Positions 36,581-48,043 of a stretch of DNA of 64,000 nt are shown here, one piece after another. This DNA comes from Omphiscola glabra (lineage: Eukaryota > Mollusca > Gastropoda > Lymnaeidae). The stretch is from assembly GCA_964017045.1 (NCBI GenBank), contig OZ024809.1:26714618-26778617 (forward strand). Direction: 5' to 3'. Under the pieces are notes generated by a model. The model ran no database searches. It was not told the DNA's origin and saw nothing but the letters and a program-made list of their open reading frames with translations. Position numbers and translations under genes: made by a program. Within the stretch, counting starts at the first letter, position 1. Every line of letters begins with the position of its first letter.

Positions 36581-36853
36581 CAGGGGTCCTCAAACATGTT
36601 AAACAGGGGTGGGGGCGGCTCTTTGTCCTTTGCACGCGGCACATGTCTTATTTGTCGTAGGGACAAAAAAAAAGTGGGGAAGGGGGTACAAAAAAAAATA
36701 AAATTAAGAAAATAATTAAATCAACAATAAATCATTAGTATTTCATTTTCTTATTGGAAATATTTGTCACTTCTACCCGGGCGCCCGTAAAGGGGGCCGG
36801 CTTAAGGTCCCTTTGTTTGCCGGATCCGGCCCGCTGGCCGTAGTTGACCCTTG
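36581..36853 (+). mobile_element. hAT-like element (273 bp)
   Basis: The element begins CAGGGGTCCTCAAAC and ends with the reverse complement of CAAGGGTCAACTACGG. The flanks CCCTACTT and CGCTACTC agree at 6 of 8 positions. The CCGGCCCGCTGGCCG stretch near the right end is typical of vertebrate and invertebrate hAT MITE ends. It has no transposase reading frame. Confidence 0.65.
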
Positions 36854-37012
36854 CGCTACTCCTTGCACCTCAAACAGCAGCGTCTTTCTTAAGTCTTTTT
36901 ATCCATCACTCAAATGCGAAAGTAAAAGAAGCCGTTGATGGACTGAATCATTTCTTTATGACCCTCCCAAATGTCCTTAAGTAATATAAAAAGTCCTTTC
37001 AACAATTCCGTC

Positions 37013-37595
37013 CGATCAACACGTGCTATATCAACGCCACACGTCTTGACGTTCAATCCCATCCGATCTACACGTGCGATATCAACGCTACACATCTTCA
37101 CGTTCAACCCATCAGATCTACACGTGATATCAACGCCACACATCTTGACGTTCAACCTCATCCGATCTACATGTGCGATATCAACGCCACACATCTTGAC
37201 GTTCAACCTTATCCGATCTACACGTGCGATATCAACGCCACACATCTTGATGTTCAACCCATCAGATCTACACGTGATATCAACGCCACACATCTTGACG
37301 TTCAACCCATCAGATCTACACGTGATATCAACGCCACACATCTTGACGTTCAACCCATCAGATCTACACGTGATATCAACGCCACACATCTTCCATCCGA
37401 TCTACACGTGCGATATCAACGCCAGACATCTTGACGTTCAACCCCATCCGATCTACACGTGCGATATCAACGCCACACATCTTGACGTTCAACCCCATCC
37501 GATCTACACTTGCGATATCAACGCCACACATCTTGACGTTCAGCCCCATCCGATCTACATGTGCGATATCAACGCCACACATCTTGCCGTACACC
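37013..37595 (+). repeat. minisatellite of about 48-51 bp, about 12 copies
   Basis: The unit contains CGATATCAACGCCACACATC, TTGACGTTCAACC and CATCCGATCTACACGTG. A 46-48 bp subtype (CATCAGATCTACACGTGATA) occurs in runs around 37110 and 37260-37390. One unit near 37390 has lost the TTGACGTTCAAC part. Confidence 0.95.
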
Positions 37596-38181
37596 TTTCC
37601 AACACTCATTTCGCATTTTTCTACACCGCAAACCTCTATCACTGCTACCGTCTCCCTTCAGTCATTCTGTCTTCAGCCATAAGTCAACGTCATCACTTCT
37701 TTTCCGTATGTCCACCACATGTTCATCCACCGTGTGTCCACCATATTCCCTCACGCTCCTGTCAACGCTCCATCTCCACTTCTCCAGCACCGTGTTTTCG
37801 TCTGCAGACAGCACACCCCACCCACCCCCCAAAGGAGGTTCTGTAATCAGTTATGCAATATTCGCAAATGTCTGTGATACCCCCACCCCCGAAAAAAACC
37901 ACAATCATGATTGCAATCTGTGATAACAATAACAAGTTCACGTTGTGAAGTGGGCTGTAGATCTAAAGCAATCTGACATGGAAACATTCTTGTAAAGGCA
38001 GTCTTCAAAGCAAGACTACAGCGTTGGGGAAATATTTCTATTCAACAACTCACTCGAGTCGAACGACCCGTATTTGAACACACCCTTGAAAATAGGACTT
38101 GACGGCGGATCTGGCCTGGAGCTGCGTCCAGTTGTTGATTTCGAGGAAACTGTTTCGCAATATTTGTTTACGGGCATGCCG

Positions 38182-38219
<38 letters not shown>

Positions 38220-40201
38220 TCAAAAATAGAAACAGTGTGTGAAATGTTTAGACTCCACTTCAACTCCAGACACTTTCTTCGTATAATTGAGGAGTTTGAG
38301 TTGTAATTAATAATGAACAATTACAAGGCTCGCTTAAATCAGAAACTGCCAGGGCATCACAAAGCTGTTTAAAGGGAAATAAAACAGATTTTCACTCCAA
38401 GACCCTCTCGACATTTCTACTTCATGCTTAATTCTGCCTCTGATAAATATTCTTGTACTGATTGAGGCCTAGTTCAATCTTTTTTCAATCTTACAACTAT
38501 AACTCAGTCCGCGATATTAGGTAGTTTCTGTATACACGCGGTCGGTCACGCACACCGGATGCTATGAACCACTCACCATTATCACTTTAAGACCTTGTTG
38601 CATTCACAACCTCGTCTCCTCACCTATTGCCGATGCCTTTAACCGCCTTACTACATGCGAAATAGAACAACTCACGGGCTCTATCAACGGGTCCTTAAAT
38701 AGAGTCTTTTGTCGTCATCGCGACCCTATAGCTCGACGGTCATTACAAGACGAGCCCAACCTCCTTTAACACCCCCCCCCCACCCCCGCTCACATCCCCA
38801 CTCCCACGGCCGGCCAGCAATCTCTCGAGTTAATCAATACCGTGAGTTATGGATTCACGGGTCTACTCATGCCACGGACGCACCCCACGGCCCAGGTCTG
38901 ATTACCCGCGCATTGCTCACCTCGGTCAACTCCGCAGTGTTGTGGGCATTTGTGAGATCGGGCGCATTAAGGCGGCAGAGGCTACTCAGATGTAAAGATT
39001 ATTGTTTACAGTTATTATTATAATGATTTAATTGATTTCAACTCGGATTGAACGATTTTTGCAGACACGTATTTGGAACGTTACAACGTGAAAGGACTAA
39101 TAAATAATAATTTTGTTATTGAACGTTTTATATTTTCTATTCAAAGAAATTAAATCTACAAACCGTTATTTCGTACTGAGATCAGCAGCCCATTATAGAT
39201 TTTTTTTAAAAATTAAAAAAAATACAATCATGTCATAAATAATGAAAGGTGTTTACACATGTTTGTAGAGAGCGTGTGAATTGTGTGTGTGTGGGGGTGG
39301 AAAAAAGTGTGTGTGGGGGTCGGAAAAAAGTGTGTGTGGGGTGGGAGGCTTAATATGATAGAACGTTAATGTTTTCAATGCTGCGTGGTGTGTGGTTCAT
39401 CGGATATTAATTCGTCTGGGGATGGTCATTCACCACGCCCCGTGGCAGTTAAGCCAACAGCATCACGACAACAAACAGCTGTTGCCACCGCTGCCTTCCC
39501 TACGATGGATGGGCGAGAAAGAATGAGCCCTAAAGCATTTATTTGATGGCACTATAGAAATACTTTTCTTAGAATCAATTATTTCCTAGCATTTGCTTCT
39601 ACGAGAAGCCCATTCCAAAAAAAAAATATCTACTCCAGCAGCAAAATCATACACAATTGTTCATGAAAAAAATATAGTTACAAAAATGTGTAAGCCAACG
39701 AGTATGAGGGTAAGAATCTATCTTATAATGGTTGCTTTTTTGTTTTCTTTATTAAATTCAAATGGTTGAACGTGCTATCATCATAACTGTAATGATTAAA
39801 GAGGGTGGGGTTGTAAGGGGTAAAATTCTAGTAGCAGTGAACACATTACCCCAACACACTGGGTTTGTTTCCAAATTGAAACAAAAGAACTCTATCCCAT
39901 CAGTTTATAACACCAGACTCCGATGACCAATGCACCCATCCTGCGATCGGCCCTGCCACTTTATGGTCAATTATCCCAACTAACTGACGCCCTCCAGACC
40001 GATTAAGACAATTTTGAAAGTTTAAAAAAAAAAAAAATTTTAGATCATTACAAGAACGCTTGAAGAGCTTTTTAAAACCCTGCCTGTAAAATAGTTTGTA
40101 TTGATATTTTTCTGTTTAAAAAACTCCACTAAAGTTGAACAGTTTAATCGAAGGGAGAGATTCTTGCCAGAGGCAAAAATTCAATAGTTCTCAAGCGTAC
40201 G
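37596..40201. other. single-copy sequence
   Basis: Has an A29 run at 38184-38212 and C runs at 38769-38780. The 104-codon frame at 38709 is Pro/His-rich from the C run and unrecognised. Confidence 0.5.
39282..39347 (+). repeat. GT/G-rich tandem repeat, 3 copies
   Basis: The unit GTGTGTGTGGGGGTGGAAAA recurs three times. Confidence 0.8.
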
Positions 40202-40395
40202 AACGTCAACGACTTGTTGTACGAGAAGTTTGGTTCATTTCATGAACTTAGTGAGCCGGTGGGTACGTACGTCAACGACTTGTACGAGAAGTATGGTTCA
40301 TTTCATGAAATTAGTGAGCCGGTGGGTACGTACGTCAAAGACTTGTTGTACGAGAAGTTTGGTTCATTTCATGAAATTAGTGAGGCGGTGGGGAA
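40202..40395 (+). repeat. 63-66 bp tandem repeat, 3 copies
   Basis: The unit contains CGTCAACGACTTGTTGTACG, AGAAGTTTGGTTCATTTCAT and AGTGAGCCGGTGGGTACG. The middle copy lacks one GTT. Confidence 0.92.
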
Positions 40396-40648
40396 ACGGT
40401 GAAATCATATCTAGTGTGGGAGAGGGTTGGCTTCTGCACCTAATCTTAAGTAATTATTTCAATCAGTGGCGTGGTCGGCACTCTTTGGTCAAAGGATAGG
40501 GAGACCCTCCATACTGTGTGTCTATCTACTCGAGTCTGGCTGTGGGTGTAAAATATCTGTCGTGAGCTTTGATCCACCGAGCTCCGCTGTTAATTAGAGA
40601 ACTGGGGGCAAAAAACTAATCATGAAAAGGTTGAAGATTCCGAAATAA

Positions 40649-40754
40649 CCATGGTGTTTGATTAAGAGCAGGCGTGTTGTGGATGTATGATTGTCTTCTA
40701 GCCATGGTGTTTGATTAAGAGCAGGCGTGTCGTGGCTGTATGATTGTCTTCTAA
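40649..40754 (+). repeat. 53-bp direct duplication
   Basis: Two copies of a unit starting CCATGGTGTTTGATTAAGAG and ending GATTGTCTTCTA. Confidence 0.9.
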
Positions 40755-41145
40755 CTTCAACAAACTAGAAGTTAAAACGAGCACGCTGACTGGCCGTGTT
40801 CAGATTGTTGCTAGGCTAAAAGAGTTTGTCTTTTGTAAGGCCTGAAAGCCATCTACTATCGACCCCTGCACTTAATTTAGCGGGACTAGGCTAATGAAAG
40901 TGTTGGAATATCCTCCCCTCCCCCCCAAACCCCAACCCATGCACTTCTACAATTCGTCTTTCGTCGGCTGACATGCATTAAGACAAAATTCTCACAACTT
41001 GAGACTACCTGGTGACGTGTGTTCATTCTATAATCGTTCATCGTATTTGTGAATTGTCTCCTTGGGGACGCGTAACTGGGTTTGGTGAATCCTTATCTGA
41101 CATGCCGTATGTTTGTGTTTGTAAATGTGGGCCATTACCTTCTCA
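40755..41145. other. single-copy sequence
   Basis: Nothing recognised; a short C run at 40917-40926. Confidence 0.5.
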
Positions 41146-41630
41146 GACGTTATAGTATTGGAATACCCCAGTGACATTATAGTATTGGAACATCTCAATG
41201 AAATTATAGTGTTGGAATACCTCAATGGCATAGTATTGGAATACTTCAATGACATTATGGTATTGGAATACCTCCATGACATTGTAGTATTGGAATACCT
41301 CCGTGGCATTATTAGTATTGGAATACCTCTGTGACATTATAGTATTGGAAGACCTCCGGTTACATTATAGTATTGGAATACATCCGTGACATTATAGTAT
41401 TGGAATACCTCCGTGACATTATAGTATTGGAAAAAACTCATTTAAATTATAGTATTTGAATACCTCAATGGCATTATAGAATTAGGATACCTCAATGACA
41501 TTATAGTATTGGAATACCTCAATGACATTATAGTATTGGAATACCTCAATGACATTATAGTATTGGAATACCTCAATGGCATTATAGAATTAGGATACCT
41601 CAATAACATTATAGTGTTGCAGACCTGTAT
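41146..41630 (+). repeat. 27-bp minisatellite (ACATTATAGTATTGGAATAC), diverged block
   Basis: About 18 units end in CTCAATG or CTCCGTG. It is clearly related to the 28-bp array at 41789 but carries ATTATAG instead of ATATTTAG. The two blocks are separated by about 160 bp of AT-rich single-copy sequence. Confidence 0.93.
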
Positions 41631-41788
41631 ACCCTCAAGCTATTAAAATCACACAAAATCATCAAAAAATCGTTCAAATCATTATGTTAATAGTAAAAAT
41701 ATAAACATTCAGTATATATAATTTATATAATGTATACACCCGAAAATCGTACATTGTACGCCAAAATCGTAAGAGTAAACATGTATGG

Positions 41789-42945
41789 TGTTGGAATACC
41801 TCAATGACATATTTAGTATTGGAATACTTGATGACATATTTAGTATTGGAATACCTCAATGACATATTTAGTATTGGAATACCTCAATGACATATTTAGT
41901 ATTGGAATACCTCAATGACATATTTAGTATTGGAATACCTAAATGACATATTTAGTATTGGAATACGTCAATGGCATATTTAGTATTGGAATACCTCAAT
42001 GACATATTTAGTATTGGAATACCTCAATGACATATTTAGTATTGGAATACCTCAATGGCATACTTAGTATTGGAATACCTCAATGACATATTTAGTATTG
42101 GAATACCTCAATGACATATTTAGTATTGGAATACCTCAATCGCATATTTAGTATTGGAATACCTCAATGACATATTTAGTATTGGAATACCTCAATGACA
42201 TATTTAGTATTGGAATATCTCAATGACATATTTAGTATTGGAATACCTCAATTACATATTTAGTATTGGAATACCTCAATGACATATTTAGTATTGGAAT
42301 ACCTCAATGACATATTTAGTATTGGAATACCTCAATGACATATTTAGTATTGGAATACTTGATGACATATTTAGTATTGGAATACCTCAATGGCATATTT
42401 AGTATTGGAATACCTCAATGGCATATTTAGTATTGGAATACCTCAATGACATACTTAGTATTGGAATACCTCAATGGCATATTTAGTATTGGAATACCTC
42501 AATGACATATTTAGTATTGGAATACCTCAATGACATACTTAGTATTGGAATACCTCAATGGCATACTTAGTATTGGAATACCTTAATGGCATATTTAGTA
42601 TTGGAATACCTCAATGGCATATATAGTATTGGAATACCTCAATGGCATATTTAGTATTGGAATACCTCAATGGCATACTTAGTATTGGAATACCTCAATG
42701 GCATATTTAGTATTGGAATACCCCAATGACATATTTAGTATTGGAAGACCCCAATGACATATTTAGTATTGGAAGACCCCAATGACATATTTAGTATTGG
42801 AATACCCCAATTACATATTTAGTATTGGAATACCCCAATGACATATTTAGTATTGGAATACCCCAATGACATATTTAGTATTGGAATACCCCAATGGCAT
42901 ATTTAGTATTGGAATACCTCAATGACATACTTAGTATTGGAAACC
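41789..42945 (+). repeat. 28-bp minisatellite (ACATATTTAGTATTGGAATA), about 41 copies
   Basis: Units end CCTCAATG. Variants GGCATA and ACATAC, and later CCCCAATG, cluster regionally, showing local spread of variants. 24-25 bp units (TACTTGATG) occur at 41830 and 42355. Confidence 0.96.
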
Positions 42946-42967
42946 CCCCAGTCGGCTCACCCACCTC

Positions 42968-44007
42968 AACCCCAACACTTGCTGGTTACACCTTGGTCAA
43001 CATTTGCTGGTTACGCCTTGATCAACACTTGCTGGTTACGCCTTGGTCAACACTTGCTGGTTACACCTTGATCAACACTTGCTGGTTACGCCTTGGTCAA
43101 CACTTGCTGGTTACGCCTTGGTCAACACTTGCTGGTTACGCCTTGATCAACACTTGCTGGTTACACCTTGATCAACACTTGCTGGTTACGCCTTGATCAA
43201 CACTTGCTGGTTACGCCTTGATCAACACTTGCTGGTTAAGCCTTGGTCAACACTTGCTGGTTACGCCTTGATCAACACTTGCTGGTTACACCTTGATCAA
43301 CACTTGCTGGTTACACCTTGGTCAACACTTGCTGGATACGCCTTGATCAACACTTGCTGGTTACACCTTGATCAACACTTGCTGGTTACGCCTTGATCAA
43401 CACTTGCTGGTTACACCTTGATCAACACTTGCTGGTTACACCTTGATCAACACTTGCTGGTTACACCTTGATCAACACTTGCTGGTTACACCTTGATCAA
43501 CACTTGCTGGTTACACCTTGGTCAACACTTGCTGGTTACGCCTTGATCAACACTTGCTGGTTACACCTTGGTCAACACTTGCTGGTTACACCTTGATCAA
43601 CACTTGCTGGTTACACCTTGGTCAACACTTGCTGGTTACGCCTTGATCAACACTTGCTGGTTACACCTTGGTCAACACTTGCTGGTTACACCTTGATCAA
43701 CACTTGCTGATTACACCTTGATCTACACTTGCTGGTTACGCCTTAGTCAACACTTGCTGGTTACGCCTTGATCAACACTTGCTGGTTACACCTTGATCAA
43801 CACTTGCTGGTTACGCCTTGATCAACACTTGCTGGTTACACCTTGATCAACACTTGCTGGTTACGCCTTGATCAACACTTGCTGGTTACACCTTGATCAA
43901 CACTTGCTGGTAACAACTTGATCAACACTTGCTGGTTACGCCTTGATCAACACTTGCTGGTTACACCTTGATCAACACTTGCTGGTTACGCCTTGATCAA
44001 CACTTGA
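42968..44007 (+). repeat. 25-bp minisatellite, about 41 copies
   Basis: The unit contains CAACACTTGCTGGTTACACC then TTGAT. Alternation of ACACC/ACGCC and TTGAT/TTGGT forms recognisable sub-blocks. Confidence 0.97.
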
Positions 44008-44271
44008 GGCCTGACATCTAGGCGTTGTTGTTACTGTTTTGAGCTCGTTTGTTTTCTCTGGTGATAATTAGTCGCATTAATTAGGTCACGCCGCTGTCGT
44101 TTGGTTCGTTCAAATGCCATTCAACACTGAAACCCGGGCAACTGCCCTTTTAGTAAAACCTTGGTGACGTTTGGAGTTGGCACTTGTCAAAAGGAATGGG
44201 GGAGCGTGTTTCTTTCGTGCACGGTAGCTTTCCAATAAAGTGAAGGTCTGTGCGATTCCTTTGGTCTTGTG

Positions 44272-44461
44272 CAGTGGCGCAGCTAGAGTGTTTGGCGCCC
44301 GGGGACAAGATTCGCGCCCGGGGACAAGATTCATTTTTAAAGCGCCATCTTTTCCTTTTTTCAACTCTCAAACCCATTATTTTCATCAATAAAATAATAC
44401 CAAAGCACATTTTGGCGCCCAGGTAAATCTGTACCCCCTGCCCCCCTACGCTACGCCCCTG
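44272..44461 (+). mobile_element. hAT MITE with CAGTGGCGCAG / CAGGGGCGTAG ends (190 bp)
   Basis: The terminal inverted repeats are CAGTGGCGCAGC and, on the other strand, CAGGGGCGTAGC. The perfect 8-bp target duplication GTCTTGTG flanks both ends. A 19-bp segment beginning GCGCCCGGGGAC is duplicated in tandem inside the element. It encodes no transposase. Confidence 0.88.
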
Positions 44462-44894
44462 GTCTTGTGTTAATGGTTCTTTTCTTCTCACAGCACAGCT
44501 TACTGACATATTGTCCTGAATATGTTACTAGGTATCTGTCTGGGAGTTTCTTGTACCCATAACGTATGCTATTTTAACTTCTCCCGTCGTTTAAATGATT
44601 GTTGTTTGTTCCGTTTTTTTATCGAAAGTTTGAGATCCACCGAATCTGGCTTTTTCTTACACTGTTTTTTTTAAAGTCGGAGAATGTAGTAACTGCGCAG
44701 TACGGCCAACAACACATTGTAACTGGTAATCAATGTCAATCGTCCGGCGCCTCTACACACGTTTCTTATGATTTCTATAGTGACCATTAAAGCATCGTTA
44801 GGGGCTGTCTGGAGGAGTCAGTGACTCAAATTCCGTCTCACAATTCAAGTATCATGAACAACGTTAGACAGCCCTCAAATTCTGTCTCACCATT

Positions 44895-45012
44895 CAAGTA
44901 TCATGAAATTGTTGGACTGCGATAAAGCTTTAAAATAGATTAAATACACACGAATACATTACAAATAATTAAACGTTTCGACACTTGCCTTCATCAGTAC
45001 AAGTATCATGAA
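44895..45012 (-). mobile_element. 92-bp retroelement-like insertion with 13-bp target duplication
   Basis: The 13-mer CAAGTATCATGAA occurs at 44895-44907 and 45000-45012, flanking a 92-bp insert. The host is a roughly 50-bp duplicated sequence also seen uninterrupted at 44846. On the minus strand the insert begins TACTGATGAAGGC and continues CGAAACG, and its other end reads GTCCAACAA. Long target duplications point to target-primed retrotransposition. The CTGATGA...CGAAA pattern is a hammerhead-type core of the kind carried by Penelope-like elements; that assignment is inference. Confidence 0.5.
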
Positions 45013-45476
45013 CAACGTTTGACAGCCCCGGTATTGCATATACATGTACAATTGTTATTGAATGGTATCAGCAAGCAGTAAATTGCTATTCCCATTGCCT
45101 CGAGTGACAGTGTGATTGGTAGGTGTTATGCCAAGAAGTATTTATTTTGTTTTTACATTGAATATATTATTTGTTGGTATCAAAATCGGGCGACACACCG
45201 GCTGAATAAAACTGGCGGGAGATACATGCATTGATTTCTTTGTGTAAGTCAGTTGGCTTAGTGTTATGAGAGTTTACTCAACATTGATATATCAGTGGTG
45301 TTGTTTTATCTAAATTCAAACTTGAGATTCAATATAAATTCAAACTTGAAATTCAAAGAATCTTGAAAGGGTTTTCAATATTACTATCATTTATTGATAT
45401 AAATTTAAAACGTGCATGCTTGCCCCCCCCCCCTAAATTGCACGTTTATCAAGCTATCTCCTAAGTGTCCCTTACC

Positions 45477-45477
<1 letters not shown>
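45013..45477. other. single-copy sequence before the CT tract
   Basis: Contains a 22-24 bp duplication (AATTCAAACTTGAGATTCAA type) at 45314-45356; otherwise nothing. Confidence 0.6.
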
Positions 45478-45517
<40 letters not shown>

Positions 45518-45554
45518 TTGTCTCTCTCTCTTGCTCACTCACTCACTCTCTCTT

Positions 45555-45587
<33 letters not shown>

Positions 45588-46130
45588 TGCACTCTCTCTC
45601 TTGCTCTCTCTCTCTTGCACTCTCTCTCGCTTGCACTCTCTCTCTTGCTCTCTCTCTTGCTCTCTCTCTCTTGCACTCTCTCTCTTGCTCTCTCTCTCTT
45701 GCTCTCTCTCTCTTGCACTCTCTCCCCCTTGCACTCTCTCTTGCACTCTCTCTCTTGCACTCTCTCTATCTTGATCTCTCTTGCTCTCTCTCTCTTGCTC
45801 TCTCTCTCTTGCTCTCTCTCTCTCTTGCACTCTTTCTCTCTCTCTTGCTCTCTCTCTCTTGCTCTCTCTCTTGCTCTCTCTCTCTTGCTCTCTCTCTCTT
45901 GCTCTCTCTCTCTTGCACTCTCTCTCTCTCTCTTGCTCTCTCTCTCTCTTTTGCACTCTCTCTCTTTTGCACTCTCTCTCTCTCTCTTGCTCTCTCTCTC
46001 TCTCTCTTGCACTCTCTCTCTCTCTTGCACTCTCTCTCTCTCTTGCTCTCTCTCTCTCTCTTGCTCTCTCTCTCTCTCTTGCTCTCTCTTTCTCTCTTTC
46101 TCTCTCTCTCTTTCTCTCTTTCTGTTTTAC
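45478..46130 (+). repeat. (CT)n microsatellite with TTGCT/TTGCA interruptions
   Basis: CTCTCT tracts of 8-20 bp are punctuated regularly by TTGCTC or TTGCAC, giving a loose 14-18 bp higher period. The many Leu/Ser or Arg/Glu-rich frames are artefacts. Confidence 0.97.
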
Positions 46131-46277
46131 AAAAAATCTGAACGTAGCCTATACATTTGAGATATTTCAAAAGGGTGATAAGTTACGCCCCCTTGACCCA
46201 CCTTTCAGCTGTCTATGAAAGATAATGATGCCAAGTGACACGGTCCACACGCCTTGAACGACGTCAGTCGTACTTTC

Positions 46278-46301
46278 TCTCTCTCTCTCTCTCTCTCTCT
46301 A
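46278..46301 (+). repeat. (CT)n microsatellite
   Basis: A short CT tract preceded by GACGTCAGTCGTACTTT, a 17-mer found again at 47168 and 47196. Confidence 0.9.
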
Positions 46302-46815
46302 ACATACCGTTCAGGTCGCGGGTTGTTCGACCAGGTAAAAACACAGGTCGTAGCACCATGCCCTAGACATCAAGACCCTGTAGGATTGTCCTGTCGAATG
46401 CTCCAAATTACCCACCAACCGAATCCTCTACTTCCTATGCCATGCAATCCCCCCCCCCCCCCCGTCCATTCTTATTCCCCCAAGCACACTTTTCTCCCCC
46501 AATCCCATTTTTTGTACCTTCCACCATTTTGCACGCCATCAGTCTTGTGTTTTTTGGGGGCCGTTTTGCTCTGAGATTTTAACCCACGGACTTGACATCC
46601 AGTGTCCCCCAACATCTCCCGTGTCTTCCTGTGTAGCTTAACTTGTTTGTTTTCAATTCTACTCTTCTCCTGCGTCCACTGTCACCGCCTTGACTCTGTC
46701 GTGTGTATTTAAGGTGCACTTCCCCTGACAACTAACCTTTTTCGAAATTACCTTTTTTGCTTGGTCTGTGTTCGTAACTTCGTACCTATGTATCTCCTTT
46801 TTTTCTGCTGTCTAT

Positions 46816-46972
46816 AGCTACAGTCTACATCAGAGACATGTCAAGCAGTAGGTATTTGCGTTGAAAACTTAGATGCTGTCTTTCTCTATTGTATAGCTAC
46901 AGTCTACATCAGAGACATGTCAAGCATTAGGTTTGGCGTTGAAAACTTCGACGCTGTCTTTCTCTTTTGTCG
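46816..46972 (+). repeat. 78-80 bp direct duplication
   Basis: Two copies share TATAGCTACAGTCTACATCA, GAGACATGTCAAGCA and GATGCTGTCTTTCTCT, with a few differences. Confidence 0.9.
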
Positions 46973-47160
46973 ACGACGAATAATGCGGTGTCGCCCAGTC
47001 ATTTGGAATCATTTGAAGGTTTAGTTAGACTGAAGAATGGTACTAAATAACGATCATCCACATTGTGTGATACGAAATTGAGGTTAACAATCTGAGTTTT
47101 TTTCAACTTTCACTTTTTGCAGAGTGAATATTATGTCGAACTCGGAGGTTCTCAGTTCGC

Positions 47161-47214
47161 ATCGACGACGTCAGTCGTACTTTCTCCATCAACGACGTCA
47201 GTCGTACTTTCTCA
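47161..47214 (+). repeat. 28-bp direct duplication
   Basis: ACGACGTCAGTCGTACTTTC occurs twice here and once at 46259, inside the inverted-repeat-bounded region. Confidence 0.85.
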
Positions 47215-47696
47215 AGTAAACCCAGTGTTTCATCTGTTCTGAGGAAGTCGAACGTTGCCCTCCCGTCTATCTACAACAATACATGTACCACTAGTTTAGC
47301 CGGAGACCTGTGTGTAAGATAGGACGAGATAACATAGATTTTAATGTAATGATATGTAATGATAGTTTGTTGACGATTGCGTGCAGTACACCTATAATTT
47401 AATGTGTACACTGAATTTCAACACATCTGCAGATGAGCAGTAGTTCAGATATAAAGGAGAGCATTGCCCGAATATCCAAAAACTACACTGATTGTTAAAT
47501 ACAACAAACGGATTCTTCATTATCCCATTGACACTTGAGATTTGTTTCTTTTCAACGTTATATCATTTTTATTTTATATATGATCTACTTCTAATAATCG
47601 CTGACGTCCCCGTATGTTAACCCTGCTGGGTTGAAACTGCGTTGTTAATAGTGTAATTGTGTGCCATTCAACGCATGTATGTGCAAGGTTGCTTGT

Positions 47697-47997
47697 GGGC
47701 CGTGTCACTCGGCATCATTATCTTTCATAGACAGCTGAAAGGTGGGTCAAGTAGTGTGGACCGTGTCACTTGGCATCATTATCTTTCATAGACAGCTGAA
47801 AGGTGGGTCAATAGTGTGGGCCGTATCACCTGGCATCATTATCTTTCATAGACAGCTGAAAGGTGGGTCAAGTAGTGTGGGCCGTGTCACTTGGCATCAT
47901 TATCTTTCATAGACAGCTGAAAGGTGGGTCAAGGACTGTGGACCGTGTCACTTGGCATCATTATCTTTCATAGGCAGCTGAAAGGTGGGTCAAGGGG
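47697..47997 (+). repeat. 60-bp tandem repeat, 5 copies
   Basis: The unit contains CCGTGTCACTTGGCATCATT, ATCTTTCATAGACAGCTGAA and AGGTGGGTCAAG. The last copy is the inner part of the right inverted arm of the 46144-48043 region. Confidence 0.94.
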
Positions 47998-48043
47998 GCG
48001 TAACTTATCACCCTTCTTGAAATATCTCAAATGTATAGGCTAC

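Larger units (their letters stand above)
46144..48043. mobile_element. 1.9-kb region bounded by 106-bp inverted repeats
   Basis: Positions 46144-46249 (GTAGCCTATACATTTGAG to CACGGTCCAC) are the reverse complement of 47938-48043 (GTGGACCGTGTCACTTGG to CAAATGTATAGGCTAC) with few mismatches. The inner 60 bp of the right arm is tandemly amplified leftwards to five copies (47697-47990). The interior has no transposase-like frame. It may be a non-autonomous transposon or an inverted duplication. No convincing target duplication is seen outside the arms. Confidence 0.65.

Noticed and set aside
45465..46218. Long Leu/Ser-rich and Arg/Glu-rich frames
   Set aside because: Translation of a (CT)n microsatellite in several frames on both strands.
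46302..46345. Possible tRNA-derived SINE with a B-box-like GGGTTGTTCGACC
   Set aside because: No A box at the right distance and no repeat copies found in the window.
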